Shown: positions 44,748 to 52,820 of the stretch, in pieces
How the letters are laid out: each line of letters starts with the position of its first letter
Numbering within the stretch: position 1 is the first letter of the stretch
Assembly: GCA_050291725.1 (NCBI GenBank)
Contig: JBNKKH010000003.1
Span: forward strand, 1 to 64,000
Length of the DNA: 64,000 nucleotides
Direction: 5' to 3'
Origin: JAAGZL01 sp050291725
GTDB lineage: Bacteria; Pseudomonadota; Gammaproteobacteria; Chromatiales; Chromatiaceae
The notes under the pieces: generated by a model
Database searches by the model: none
What the model saw: only the letters and a program-made list of their open reading frames with translations
What the model was told of the DNA's origin: nothing
Program-made: the position numbers and the translations under genes

Positions 44748-46802
44748 TCATAACGCATTTACATCCAAAGCGGAGAGCAGGGGCTGTAGTTCCTGCTCGT
44801 ATCTTTTCCACAACTGCACGGAATCACTATAGATCTTCTTCCGCACCTGGGTATAACTTGCTGTTTTAACGGTGCGCTCAGACTCGTGAAACTGCAGGCA
44901 GTTATCATCCCAGGGCAGACCACAGAACTCTAACAGCCTTCTGGTCATGCCCTCTTGATCAGCCACCATATCCTCGTATTGCAGTTCGAACATGAACCCA
45001 GGCAAGACTTTGTTCCAGTGCTCCATCAGATCTTGATAGAGCAGATGATAACCACCAAGCTCTGTCAGATCATAGGCATATTCATGCACACCACCAAAGT
45101 TTTGTTTAAATATGGAGAGACAGTTGTCTATAGGGTCACGTTTACAATGGACTATCTTGGCGTTAGGCAGCATAAGGCGAATCATGCCAACATGCAGAAA
45201 ATTATGCGGCATTTTATCGGTAATGCGCTCAGCAGTTGAGTTTCGTTTCCGAAGACCATCAATATAATCCAAGCCCATACGCAATAGGTCATCGCTACCA
45301 AGCTGCCGCACGAACTTCGGAAATTTTTCATACTCCCCCGCACCACACATTTGAGATAGCAAATTTCTAATATCTGGCAGCTCTCCTGCTCCATAAACCA
45401 TTTGATGACTGGAAAGTATCTGCTCTGTCAGAGTAGTACCAGAGCGCGGCATACCAAGAATGAAAATAGGTGCATTATTATCAGTTCCAGAACTTGAGTA
45501 CTTTTTAAATAGCTCCGAAGAAAACATCTCTTTTATGCTTCTGAAAAACTCTTTATCCTCTTCCAGGCTATAGTCGTAGCCAGATCTCTTCATGCTATTT
45601 CCATCGGCAAGATAACTAAAGGCTTTGCTGTAATCACCACTTTTTTCAAAAACCTTAGACAGACAAAAAGCAATACTGGTTTTATTTTCATCTGAGTTAT
45701 CTAAATCTGGATAAACTTTTTCTAGATATTGAACATCTTTATCTTCAACCCCAGGAGTATCAATTGATAATAAACCTGTTCGCCCGGCAATATTTTTCGG
45801 ATCTATATTAAGAATTTTTTGATAACACTCTTTAGCACCATCAAACTTACCCTGTTTTGACAAAAGACCACCCATGCCAGACAAAGCATAAATATTACCT
45901 GGACTCACATTCTCCACATGCTTGTAAACCTCAACGGCAGCTTCATCTTCTTCAAGCTTAACCAGCGCCTTCGCAAGGTTTAGATTTATATCTACCGAGT
46001 TTGGACTCAGTTCTATAGCACTTTGCAGCAATACTAAAGCGGCTGCATCTTCATTTCTATTTATAAGAACTCCAGCTAGGCCGCTCATTACATTGGGATT
46101 TTGCGCATCAATATTCAACGCTTTCCGCAAATGCTCTTCAGCCTTATTCAGCTCTCCTTTTTCAAGAAAAATTGCTCCCAGATTTGAATAGGCCTCAACA
46201 AATTTTGGCTCAATGGCAATAGCCTGATCTAGAACCTTAACCGCTTCATCCGCTCTATCCTGCTTTCTCAGCAGCAGCCCATAATTTGACAAGGCAGAGG
46301 GATTATTAGGGTTTATATCAATAGCTTTAAGTAGTGAGGCCTCAGCTTCCTTCAATTTTTCCAGTTTAACCATAACCATCCCTAGATTGTTATGGGCCTG
46401 ATCACCCGCCATCCCCAGTTTAATTGCATTTTCAAAAGCCACCTGCGCCTGTTTCAGCTTGCCCTGCTGCTCCAGCATGTTCCCCAGGTTAAAATGGAGA
46501 TCTGGTATATTAGGGTTCTGCTTTATCGCACGCCGGAGTAGTTGCTCACCCTCTCTTAGTCTGCCAGTTTGAAAATTAATTATCCCTAAAAGCTGAAGAG
46601 CATTTATATTCTTAGCATCCATCGACAGTGCAGCCTGAAATGACCGCTCTGCATCCGGTAAACGGCCAGCCTGGAACTGAGCCATACCTTGCTGCAAGGC
46701 AGCACGCAGACCAGCCGATGCATGATGCATACTACCGGCCTTCGCAGTGGTTTTTTGCCTTAGCATCTGGGGTCGACCTATACCTTTTTTACTCAATTTC
46801 AA
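44748..46802 (-). CDS. TPR-repeat sulfotransferase
   Basis: The 684-residue protein has about ten tetratricopeptide repeats at residues 28-345 (for example PDLHFNLGNMLEQQGKLKQAQVAFENAIKLG). A sulfotransferase domain takes up about 440-670. The PAPS 5'-phosphosulfate loop is APIFILGMPRSGTTLTEQIL and the 3'-phosphate site is KIVHCKRDPIDNCLSIFKQNF. No signal peptide is seen, so it probably acts in the cytoplasm. Homologues with this domain order are common but rarely tested; the acceptor is unknown. It starts at an ATG (46800-46802) and lies downstream of the porin cluster, behind its terminator. Confidence 0.87.
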   Translation of the reverse strand: MKLSKKGIGRPQMLRQKTTAKAGSMHHASAGLRAALQQGMAQFQAGRLPDAERSFQAALSMDAKNINALQLLGIINFQTGRLREGEQLLRRAIKQNPNIPDLHFNLGNMLEQQGKLKQAQVAFENAIKLGMAGDQAHNNLGMVMVKLEKLKEAEASLLKAIDINPNNPSALSNYGLLLRKQDRADEAVKVLDQAIAIEPKFVEAYSNLGAIFLEKGELNKAEEHLRKALNIDAQNPNVMSGLAGVLINRNEDAAALVLLQSAIELSPNSVDINLNLAKALVKLEEDEAAVEVYKHVENVSPGNIYALSGMGGLLSKQGKFDGAKECYQKILNIDPKNIAGRTGLLSIDTPGVEDKDVQYLEKVYPDLDNSDENKTSIAFCLSKVFEKSGDYSKAFSYLADGNSMKRSGYDYSLEEDKEFFRSIKEMFSSELFKKYSSSGTDNNAPIFILGMPRSGTTLTEQILSSHQMVYGAGELPDIRNLLSQMCGAGEYEKFPKFVRQLGSDDLLRMGLDYIDGLRKRNSTAERITDKMPHNFLHVGMIRLMLPNAKIVHCKRDPIDNCLSIFKQNFGGVHEYAYDLTELGGYHLLYQDLMEHWNKVLPGFMFELQYEDMVADQEGMTRRLLEFCGLPWDDNCLQFHESERTVKTASYTQVRKKIYSDSVQLWKRYEQELQPLLSALDVNAL

Positions 46803-46860
46803 TTTCCTTCAACGAGATAATCTATCAAGCGCCTAATTTAAGCAGCTAAATTAATGCTGT

Positions 46861-46890
46861 CAAAAAAAACGGGGCCCGAAGGCCCCGTTT
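46861..46890 (-). terminator. Terminator of porin unit 1
   Basis: On the minus strand a ten-base stem (AAACGGGGCC / GGCCCCGTTT) with a stable TTCG loop is followed by a run of T, 30 bases after the porin stop. The same UUCG design follows the other two porins. Confidence 0.92.
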
Positions 46891-46919
46891 CTATACTGCT
46901 CAAGTTCTAAATGAGAATC

Positions 46920-48011
46920 TTAGAACTTGTGTACGATACCAACTGAGAATGCATCCCATTCTGTATCTTCACCAGCAAGATCATCATTGCCGAAGTCAGC
47001 GTAAACTGCATAAACCTTGGTACGGTTGCTCAGTTTGTGATCTACACCGATGCTCCATAGATCAGCATCATCTAGACGATAAGGGTTGTTTGTACCACTC
47101 ATACCCCAACCGTCAGCCTGACCGTAGGCGATCTTGAAGGTGTTGTTGCCAGCGGTGTAGCTACCAGACAGCTGCCAGGAATCAGAGTCATCATCGGTAA
47201 TGCCTGTAGCTCCAGCCAAGGTATCAAGATCATCAATCTCACGATCTTCGTAGATAAAGCCTACGTGAAAGCCGTTAGCGGTGTAACCCAGACCAAGACG
47301 CCACTTGTCATAATCCATACCGTCGGTTACAGCAGGATGCAGGATAGCATCTGCATATTCACCAGAAACGTCCTCATAGGCCAAACTAGCAAACCAAGGG
47401 CCGTTGCTGTAGGTTGCAGCGATAGAGGCAGCCTCAACGCCGTCAGCATCGTTATCCCTAGAAGGCATTCCGATACCGGCTACAACAGAGAAGCCGTTCC
47501 AGTTCGGGCTCATGTAGAAAACAGCATTTGGCAGACGGATATCGTTAAAACCGATCTGGTCGTAGTCACCAGCGGTCTCAGAGAACAGCTCTAGGCTACC
47601 AGTTGAGCTCTTAAGCGGGGTATCTACCTGACCGATACCTGCTACACCCCAGCTACCAGCTAGAGCAACATAGGTATTACGGTTGTTGTTAACACCACCC
47701 AGGTCATCACCAGAGATAGAGAATTCCATCTGGAAAACTGCGCTCAGGCCGTTACCCAGATCTTCAGAACCCTTGATACCGAATCTTGAGTTGTGGCTAT
47801 TAACGGCACTACCGTCAAAACCGCCAGCGATAGTACCATCAGTACCAGATCCACTTATTGCGGTGTTACGAAAAGCGTTGCCGACTTGATCGCCGGTATC
47901 TACGCTGTCGATGCTGTAGTGCAGCTGACCGTATACGGTTACGTCGGCGCTGGCTGCCATAGGGGCGGCAATTGCGGTGGCAACTGCGGCTGCTATAAGC
48001 TGTTTTTTCAT
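46920..48011 (-). CDS. Outer-membrane porin, unit 1
   Basis: The 363-residue Gram-negative general porin has a signal peptide MKKQLIAAAVATAIAAPMAASA. The mature protein starts DVTVYGQLHYSIDSVD and ends in the beta-signal SVGIVHKF with a terminal Phe. Alternating strands such as SRFGIKGSEDLGNGLSAVFQMEFSIS and WQLSGSYTAGNNTFKIAYGQADGW define a 16-strand barrel with acidic loops. Paralogous to the next two genes; substrate choice would lie in the loops, which differ most. GGGAG precedes the ATG. Confidence 0.93.
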   Translation of the reverse strand: MKKQLIAAAVATAIAAPMAASADVTVYGQLHYSIDSVDTGDQVGNAFRNTAISGSGTDGTIAGGFDGSAVNSHNSRFGIKGSEDLGNGLSAVFQMEFSISGDDLGGVNNNRNTYVALAGSWGVAGIGQVDTPLKSSTGSLELFSETAGDYDQIGFNDIRLPNAVFYMSPNWNGFSVVAGIGMPSRDNDADGVEAASIAATYSNGPWFASLAYEDVSGEYADAILHPAVTDGMDYDKWRLGLGYTANGFHVGFIYEDREIDDLDTLAGATGITDDDSDSWQLSGSYTAGNNTFKIAYGQADGWGMSGTNNPYRLDDADLWSIGVDHKLSNRTKVYAVYADFGNDDLAGEDTEWDAFSVGIVHKF

Positions 48012-48077
48012 TTAAAAAACTCCCGTTTTGTTGTGATAAAGCGAATAAATATATTAAATTCTGTGTTTCGCATGAGA

Positions 48078-48106
48078 AATATAGACCCAAATAGTCAGCT
48101 TTGCAA
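48078..48106 (-). promoter_or_regulatory. Putative sigma70 promoter of porin 1
   Basis: Read on the minus strand, TTGCAA (48106-48101) and TATATT (48083-48078) are separated by exactly 17 bases, giving a good sigma70 pattern 67 bases before the ATG. Porin 2 has the identical hexamers and spacing. Confidence 0.68.
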
Positions 48107-48432
48107 CAACTTTTTAGCAAAAAACAACACTTTTTTCATTTTGTATCAATAATACAACAGCAAAGTCGGGGGTTTAGCAGCTCTAAATTTATCACATTAG
48201 ATCAAAAAACATTGTTAACTTACTGTAATCACTGGCAATTACCAAATATATACCAATAAAGCAGGATCAATTCATCACCACTAATTTGAATTGGGCAGTG
48301 CTACATAAAATTTCATATTAAGCGGAGTTAAGCCGAAAAACACCCAATAAAAAAGCCAAAACAACTTTAATGTTGCAAAAAAAACACGCTTGTTTGAAGA
48401 GAAATTTACTACTGCTCCAGCTGGCAAACCAA

Positions 48433-48463
48433 CCAAAAAAAACGGAGCCCGAAGGCTCCGTTT
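48433..48463 (-). terminator. Terminator of porin unit 2
   Basis: On the minus strand the stem AAACGGAGCC / GGCTCCGTTT closes a TTCG loop and is followed by a T run, 27 bases after the stop. It is the same hairpin as in unit 1 with compensating base changes (GGGG/CCCC versus GGAG/CTCC), so the structure is kept. Confidence 0.92.
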
Positions 48464-48489
48464 CACTACACAGATTCTAAATGTATAAC

Positions 48490-49533
48490 TTAGAAGGTGT
48501 GGATGATACCCAGTGAGAATGCATCCCAATCCTCATCTACATCATCATTATTGTAGTCAGAGTAAACAGCATAAACCTTGGTGCGGTTGCTCAGCTTGTG
48601 ATCAACACCAACGCTCCACTGCTCAGCATCATCAACATTAAAGACAAGGCCTGCGTTATTTACAGCACCGTCAGCCTCACCATAGGCGATCTTGAAGGTG
48701 TTGTTGCCAGCGGTGTAGCTACCAGACAACTGCCAGGAATCGCCGTCTTCATCAAGTGTAGCTACTACATCATCAAGACCGTCAAATTCACGATCTTCGT
48801 AGATAAAGCCAACATGGAAGCCATTAGCGGTGTAGCCCAAGCCAAGACGCCACTTATCGTAATCTACATTGTTGGTTCCAACAGTTGCGTACAGAGCAGC
48901 CACTAAATCGTCTGAGATGTCTTCATAGGCCAAAGAAGCATACCAAGGACCGTTGCTGTACATAGCGGCTATAGATACAGCCTCTATACCATCAGCATCG
49001 TTAGTAGCAGATGGCACACCAACTCCAGCTACGAGAGACAGGCCGTTCCAGTTAGGGCTCATGTAGAACACAGCATTAGCAAGACGAATGTTGTCGAAAT
49101 GAAGCTGATCGTTATCACCCATCTGCTGGTCGAAAAGCTCCAGGCTAGCGGTAGAGCTGTTCAGAGGGGTATCTACCTGACCGATACCAGCTACACCCCA
49201 GCTACCAGCCAAGGCAACGTAGGTGTTGTGGTCGTTGTTAACACCACCCAGATCATCACCACTGATAGAGAACTCCATCTGGAATACAGCGCTCAGGCCG
49301 TTACCCAGATCTTCAGAACCCTTGATGCCGAAGAATGAGTCGTGACTCATAACATGGCTACCATCTACAGCAAGATCGTCCCCATCTGTATCAGCCGGTA
49401 CACCAGCGTTGGCATCCAGATCCAGGCTTGTGATGCTGTAGTGCAGCTTGCCGTATACGGTAACGTCGGCGCTAGCTGCCATAGGAGCTGCGATTGCGGT
49501 GGCAACTGCAGCTGCAATTAGCTGTTTTTTCAT
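48490..49533 (-). CDS. Outer-membrane porin, unit 2
   Basis: From the ATG at 49533 (GGAG eight bases upstream) the porin is 347 residues; the frame stays open for 53 codons upstream but that part lacks porin character. The signal peptide is identical to that of porin 1. The mature protein starts DVTVYGKLHYSITSLDLDAN and ends SLGIIHTF, so the beta-signal has Thr-Phe rather than Lys-Phe. Barrel strands are almost the same as in unit 1; loops after ITSLDLD and in the DEDGDSW region differ. Confidence 0.93.
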   Translation of the reverse strand: MKKQLIAAAVATAIAAPMAASADVTVYGKLHYSITSLDLDANAGVPADTDGDDLAVDGSHVMSHDSFFGIKGSEDLGNGLSAVFQMEFSISGDDLGGVNNDHNTYVALAGSWGVAGIGQVDTPLNSSTASLELFDQQMGDNDQLHFDNIRLANAVFYMSPNWNGLSLVAGVGVPSATNDADGIEAVSIAAMYSNGPWYASLAYEDISDDLVAALYATVGTNNVDYDKWRLGLGYTANGFHVGFIYEDREFDGLDDVVATLDEDGDSWQLSGSYTAGNNTFKIAYGEADGAVNNAGLVFNVDDAEQWSVGVDHKLSNRTKVYAVYSDYNNDDVDEDWDAFSLGIIHTF

Positions 49534-49601
49534 TTTAAAAACTCCAAAATTTATTAATTTAAAAGCGAACAGAAAATTAAATTCTTTATCACGCGTATGG
49601 G

Positions 49602-49630
49602 AATATAGTCCTACCGAGCACTTTTTGCAA
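49602..49630 (-). promoter_or_regulatory. Putative sigma70 promoter of porin 2
   Basis: Minus-strand TTGCAA (49630-49625) and TATATT (49607-49602) lie 17 bases apart, 69 bases before the ATG, matching the porin 1 promoter. The -35 is part of a TGTTGCAAAA motif. Confidence 0.68.
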
Positions 49631-49951
49631 CATAATTTGCGCAAAATAATACAAATTTTCAACATGTTGCAAAACACACACATAAATGTCATTAATTCGA
49701 CATTCTTCTCTTTGGCTATTCTACGGAAATTGTAGCTAACGCTACATAAATATATATCGCTAACACATTGTTATCATTAATAATTCACAAGACACATCCC
49801 CATGCATATCCTAACAAACATATAAAAACAGCACGAAAAAAGCAAAATACGACCCGGAAACTAATTAATCTGGTAAATTGAGGATAAAATTCAAATCTGG
49901 GATATATGAGCACAATCGCTGTTGTAATCACACAACAAATATAGGTTGCAT

Positions 49952-49980
49952 AACAAAAAACGGAGCCCGAAGGCCCCGTT
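49952..49980 (-). terminator. Terminator of porin unit 3
   Basis: On the minus strand AACGGGGCC / GGCTCCGTT pair (one G-T wobble) around a TTCG loop, followed by a T run, 32 bases after the stop. Confidence 0.88.
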
Positions 49981-50011
49981 CTGCGCTACTCATAGTTCTA
50001 ATTATGCAAAT

Positions 50012-51061
50012 TTAGAACTTGTGTACAATACCGACTGATAAGGCATCCCAATCCATGTTAGCTGTATCATTATCAAAGTCAGAGTAGGTGGCATACAGCT
50101 TGGTACGGCTGCTCAGCTTATGATCCAGACCAACTGTCCACTGCTCACCATCGACCTGAAAGCCCATGCCAGAACTGCGAACCATACCTTCAACTTCACC
50201 ATAAGCCACCTTGAAGGTGTTGTTGCCAGCGGTGTAGCTACCGGATAACTGCCAAGAATCTCCATCATTATCTAATGCAGGATTGATAACATCTAAATCA
50301 TCTAGATCACGATCTTCGTAAACAAAACCAACATGGAAACCATTGGCGGTATAGCCTAGACCCAGACGCCATTTATCATAATCGGAGTTGTTGTTGGTAA
50401 CAGTGGCGTAAAGATCATCTACATATTCGCCTGTGAGCGACTCATAAGCCAAGCTAGCGAAGAAAGGACCATTCTCATATTTTGCAGCTATAGAAGTGGC
50501 TTCAATACCATCAGCATCGTTGCTAGATGAAGGCATAACAACAGCAGCTACGAAAGAGAAGCCATTCCAATTAGGACTCATGTAGAAAACAGCGTCTGTG
50601 GTTCGAATATCATCAAAATATAGCTGATTGTAATCACCGGTACTGTCACCAAATAGCTCCAGACTACCAGTGGAACTCTTGTACGGGGTATCCACCTGAC
50701 CAATACCTGCCACACCCCAGCCACCAGCAAGAGCAACATAGGTATTTCGGTTATTACGAATAGCACCCAAGTCATCAGCGGCAATTCCGAACTCCATCTG
50801 GAATATTGCGCTCAGACCATTACCCAGGTCCTCGGAACCCTTGATGCCAAACCTCGAGCTGTGGCTGTTAACAGCTGAACCATCATATCCAGCGGGAAGG
50901 CTGTCATTACCGGTACCAGGAATGGAACCAGACAGGCCGTTTTCATAATCAATACTATCGATGCTGTAGTGCAGCTTGCCGTATACGGTCACGTCGGCGC
51001 TTGCTGCCATTGGAACCGCAATTGCGGTGGCAACTGCGGCTGCTAAAAGCTGTTTTTTCAT
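50012..51061 (-). CDS. Outer-membrane porin, unit 3
   Basis: The ATG at 51061 (GGAG upstream) gives 349 residues; a TTG at 51073 would add MELE. The signal peptide MKKQLLAAAVATAIAVPMAASA differs at two positions from the other two. The mature start is DVTVYGKLHYSIDSIDYENG and the end is SVGIVHKF. It is the most diverged of the three in loops (LSGSIPGTGNDSLPAG; YESLTGEYVDDLYATVTNNN) and also in its upstream region, which lacks the TATATT box of the others. Confidence 0.93.
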   Translation of the reverse strand: MKKQLLAAAVATAIAVPMAASADVTVYGKLHYSIDSIDYENGLSGSIPGTGNDSLPAGYDGSAVNSHSSRFGIKGSEDLGNGLSAIFQMEFGIAADDLGAIRNNRNTYVALAGGWGVAGIGQVDTPYKSSTGSLELFGDSTGDYNQLYFDDIRTTDAVFYMSPNWNGFSFVAAVVMPSSSNDADGIEATSIAAKYENGPFFASLAYESLTGEYVDDLYATVTNNNSDYDKWRLGLGYTANGFHVGFVYEDRDLDDLDVINPALDNDGDSWQLSGSYTAGNNTFKVAYGEVEGMVRSSGMGFQVDGEQWTVGLDHKLSSRTKLYATYSDFDNDTANMDWDALSVGIVHKF

Positions 51062-51305
51062 TTCTAACTCCAAATATTATTCTGAGGAGTCGCTACTATA
51101 GTTATCACGTATTACATACTTATTTCACAAATATTAAATGTCACATGTTGCAAAAAAGATAAAACGCCATGGACGCAAAATTCACTTCTGCTGCAACCTG
51201 TAGATATTTATAACTAATTAACAATTTACGCTGCTTATCCGCGCGAAACCAAGCAACCAATAGGAAGGGGTGAAATGCATTTGAGGTGGCACTAACGCTA
51301 CAGAC

Positions 51306-51354
51306 GACTTACGACTTACGACTTACGACTTACGACTTACGACTTACGACTAAC
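51306..51354. repeat. Tandem heptamer repeat (GACTTAC)n
   Basis: Six perfect copies of GACTTAC are followed by a seventh, changed copy GACTAAC. It lies between the porin 3 upstream region and the terminator at 51382. A simple repeat of this kind can change length by slippage; it is about 250 bases upstream of the porin 3 start. Confidence 0.95.
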
Positions 51355-51381
51355 ATCTTCCCAAAACCCCACACCAAAACA

Positions 51382-51403
51382 AAACCCGCCTAAGCGGGTT
51401 TTT
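51382..51403. terminator. Hairpin terminator, second after tRNA-Gln
   Basis: AAACCCGC and GCGGGTTT form an eight-base stem with a four-base loop, with T residues after it on the plus strand and TTTTGTTTTGG on the minus strand, so it may work in both directions. It lies past the tRNA-like repeat element. Confidence 0.78.
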
Positions 51404-51407
51404 GAAG

Positions 51408-51540
51408 TTTTGGCTGGGGACCGAGGATTATTCCGCCATCCATGGCTCCACCCCTTCGGGGCTAGCCTCTCTTCGCTCGGCTATTCGGAATTGCTCCCGG
51501 CAATTCCGTCGAACCTAGGTTCTCATCCTCTGCCAAAACA
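51408..51540 (-). repeat. tRNA-associated repeat element with duplicated tRNA 3' end
   Basis: The first 22 bases (51408-51429) are an exact copy of 51570-51591, that is, the CCA end, acceptor strand and part of the T arm of the neighbouring tRNA-Gln. The rest holds hairpins: CCCCTTCGGGG, a perfect eight-base stem GGAATTGC / GCAATTCC, and GAACCTAGGTTC, whose reverse gives GGTTCGAC like a T loop. There is no ORF of note. Elements of this look recur after tRNA genes in gammaproteobacteria as far as I recall; here it may be a decayed tRNA copy or an element that targets tRNA 3' ends. Confidence 0.7.
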
Positions 51541-51542
51541 AT

Positions 51543-51564
51543 AAGGCCCGCAAAAGCGGGCCTT
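51543..51564 (-). terminator. Terminator after tRNA-Gln
   Basis: A perfect nine-base stem (AAGGCCCGC / GCGGGCCTT) with a four-base loop lies 8 bases past the tRNA 3' end on the minus strand. ATTGTTTTGG follows, a moderate T run. Confidence 0.78.
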
Positions 51565-51572
51565 GATCATTT

Positions 51573-51646
51573 TGGCTGGGGACCGAGGATTCGAACCTCG
51601 ACATGCGGAGTCAGAGTCCGGTGTCCTACCATTAGACGAGTCCCCA
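51573..51646 (-). tRNA. tRNA-Gln (anticodon CTG)
   Basis: The 74-base minus-strand gene folds as a cloverleaf with encoded CCA. The acceptor is TGGGGAC / GTCCCCA with the U1-A72 pair typical of tRNA-Gln. The D stem is GTCT/GGAC, and the anticodon loop CTCTGAC has CTG at 34-36. The T arm is CGAGG-TTCGAAT-CCTCG, the variable loop has four bases and the discriminator is G. The top pair of the anticodon stem is a C-C mismatch. It lies 38 bases after rpsI and may be cotranscribed. Confidence 0.93.
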
Positions 51647-51684
51647 ATTGTCGCGACATCCCCAGCATAGCCGGGAATGAAAAA

Positions 51685-52077
51685 TTAACGCTTGGAGAAC
51701 TGTGGACGCTTACGCGCTTTATGCAGTCCAACCTTTTTACGCTCTACCGCACGGGCATCGCGGGTCAGGAAGCCAGCCTTACGCAGCGGGCTACGCAGAC
51801 TCTCATCATGGTTGGTAAGAGCGCGGGCAATACCGTGACGAATCGCGCCAGCCTGTCCAGTGTTACCACCACCGCTAACGGTGATCCGTAGATCGACCTT
51901 ATCCAACATCTCAACAACTTCCAGCGGTTGACGAACCACCATACGAGCGGTCTCACGACCGAAGAAGTTATCCAGAGTGCGGTTGTTTACAGTGATTTTG
52001 CCACTGCCTGGTGCCAGGAATACGCGAGCTGTTGAGCTCTTACGACGTCCGGTTGCGTAGTTATATGCTTGTGCCAT
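51685..52077 (-). CDS. rpsI: 30S ribosomal protein S9
   Basis: The 130-residue protein has YNYATGRRKSSTARVFLAPGSGKITVNNR near the start, VSGGGNTGQAGAIRHGIARAL in the middle and the basic C-terminal tail VGLHKARKRPQFSKR, whose last residues reach the P-site tRNA. Length equals E. coli S9 (130). It follows rplM after 46 bases; tRNA-Gln comes next on the same strand. Confidence 0.98.
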   Translation of the reverse strand: MAQAYNYATGRRKSSTARVFLAPGSGKITVNNRTLDNFFGRETARMVVRQPLEVVEMLDKVDLRITVSGGGNTGQAGAIRHGIARALTNHDESLRSPLRKAGFLTRDARAVERKKVGLHKARKRPQFSKR

Positions 52078-52123
52078 CTTTATCTATATCCAGATCTAAA
52101 TGTTAGTTACTTGGGCTTAACGC

Positions 52124-52552
52124 CTAGATTTCCAAAGGCTTAGGCTGCTGTGCCTCATGTCCATGCTCTGGGCCAGCGTAAACACGCAGCTTCTTGAACA
52201 TGGCACGTCCTAATACGTTTTTTGGCAACATGCCTTTTACCGCCTTTTCAATCACCTGCTCCGGGGCCTTCTCAAGAAGTTTACCCAGGCTGATAGATTT
52301 CAGGTTACCAATATAACCTGTGTGGTGGTGATACATCTTGTCTGACAGCTTGTTTCCAGTCACACGTATCTTCTCGGCATTGACCACTACGATGTAGTCG
52401 CCAGTATCCACATGCGGGGTATACTCCGGCTTATGCTTGCCGCGCAGGCGACGTGCAATCTCGCTGGACAAACGTCCCAATGTCTTATCTGTGGCATCTA
52501 CTAGATACCATTCACGGCGCACTTCGGCCGGTTTTGTGCTTACGGTCGTCAT
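52124..52552 (-). CDS. rplM: 50S ribosomal protein L13
   Basis: The 142-residue protein (same as E. coli) starts MTTVSTKPAEVRREWYLVDATDKTLGRLSSEIARRLRGKHKPEYTPHVDTGDY. The signature VIEKAVKGMLPKNVLGRAMFKKLRVYAGPEHGHEAQQP follows. It is first in the rplM-rpsI operon and is known to repress its own messenger in E. coli; a leader of about 90 bases lies between the putative promoter and the start. Confidence 0.98.
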   Translation of the reverse strand: MTTVSTKPAEVRREWYLVDATDKTLGRLSSEIARRLRGKHKPEYTPHVDTGDYIVVVNAEKIRVTGNKLSDKMYHHHTGYIGNLKSISLGKLLEKAPEQVIEKAVKGMLPKNVLGRAMFKKLRVYAGPEHGHEAQQPKPLEI

Positions 52553-52646
52553 CTGACTCGCTCCGAAAGATAACTCAAAATACTATTAAATATGAAGGTA
52601 ACCCGGCAAAGAGCAAGCCTTCAAATCACTTGAAAAAAGAGCGCGA

Positions 52647-52675
52647 ATATTACCGGACAAGTTAAGAATATACAA
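52647..52675 (-). promoter_or_regulatory. Putative promoter of rplM-rpsI
   Basis: On the minus strand TTGTAT and TAATAT are 17 bases apart, with a GC-rich stretch (CGCGCTC) right after the -10, where a stringent-response discriminator would lie. The -10 is about 95 bases before the rplM ATG. Confidence 0.6.
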
Positions 52676-52820
52676 GGGCGATGCTAAATTAATCGCACTA
52701 TTTGCCATTTAGCATCCTCAAGCTGTTAAATTAGACCAAATAACGCATAATTCCAGATCATGACAAAACCTAAGCTATTGAACTGCATATCAAACTCTAA
52801 ACTCATATTATAGAGAGCCC

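Larger units (their letters stand above)
48012..48489 (-). other. Spacer of 478 bases between porin units 1 and 2
   Basis: No gene is seen. It holds the promoter and leader of porin 1, an AT-rich middle, a TGTTGCAAAA motif at 48371-48380, and the terminator of porin 2. Its length equals that of the spacer between units 2 and 3. Confidence 0.6.
49534..50011 (-). other. Spacer of 478 bases between porin units 2 and 3
   Basis: It holds the promoter and leader of porin 2, a palindromic CAACATGTTG with TGTTGCAAAA at 49665-49674, an AT-rich stretch with no gene, and the terminator of porin 3. Confidence 0.6.

Noticed and set aside
49534..49692. N-terminal extension of porin 2 by 53 codons
   Set aside because: The extension contains no signal peptide pattern; the true signal peptide starts at 49533 with a ribosome site, as in the sister genes, and the promoter boxes fall inside the extension.
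51306..51354. Short direct repeats as a CRISPR remnant
   Set aside because: Units are 7 bases and contiguous, with no spacers and no cas genes nearby.
51408..51429. Second tRNA-Gln gene
   Set aside because: Only the 3' 20 or so bases are present; no anticodon arm, D arm or 5' acceptor strand follows.
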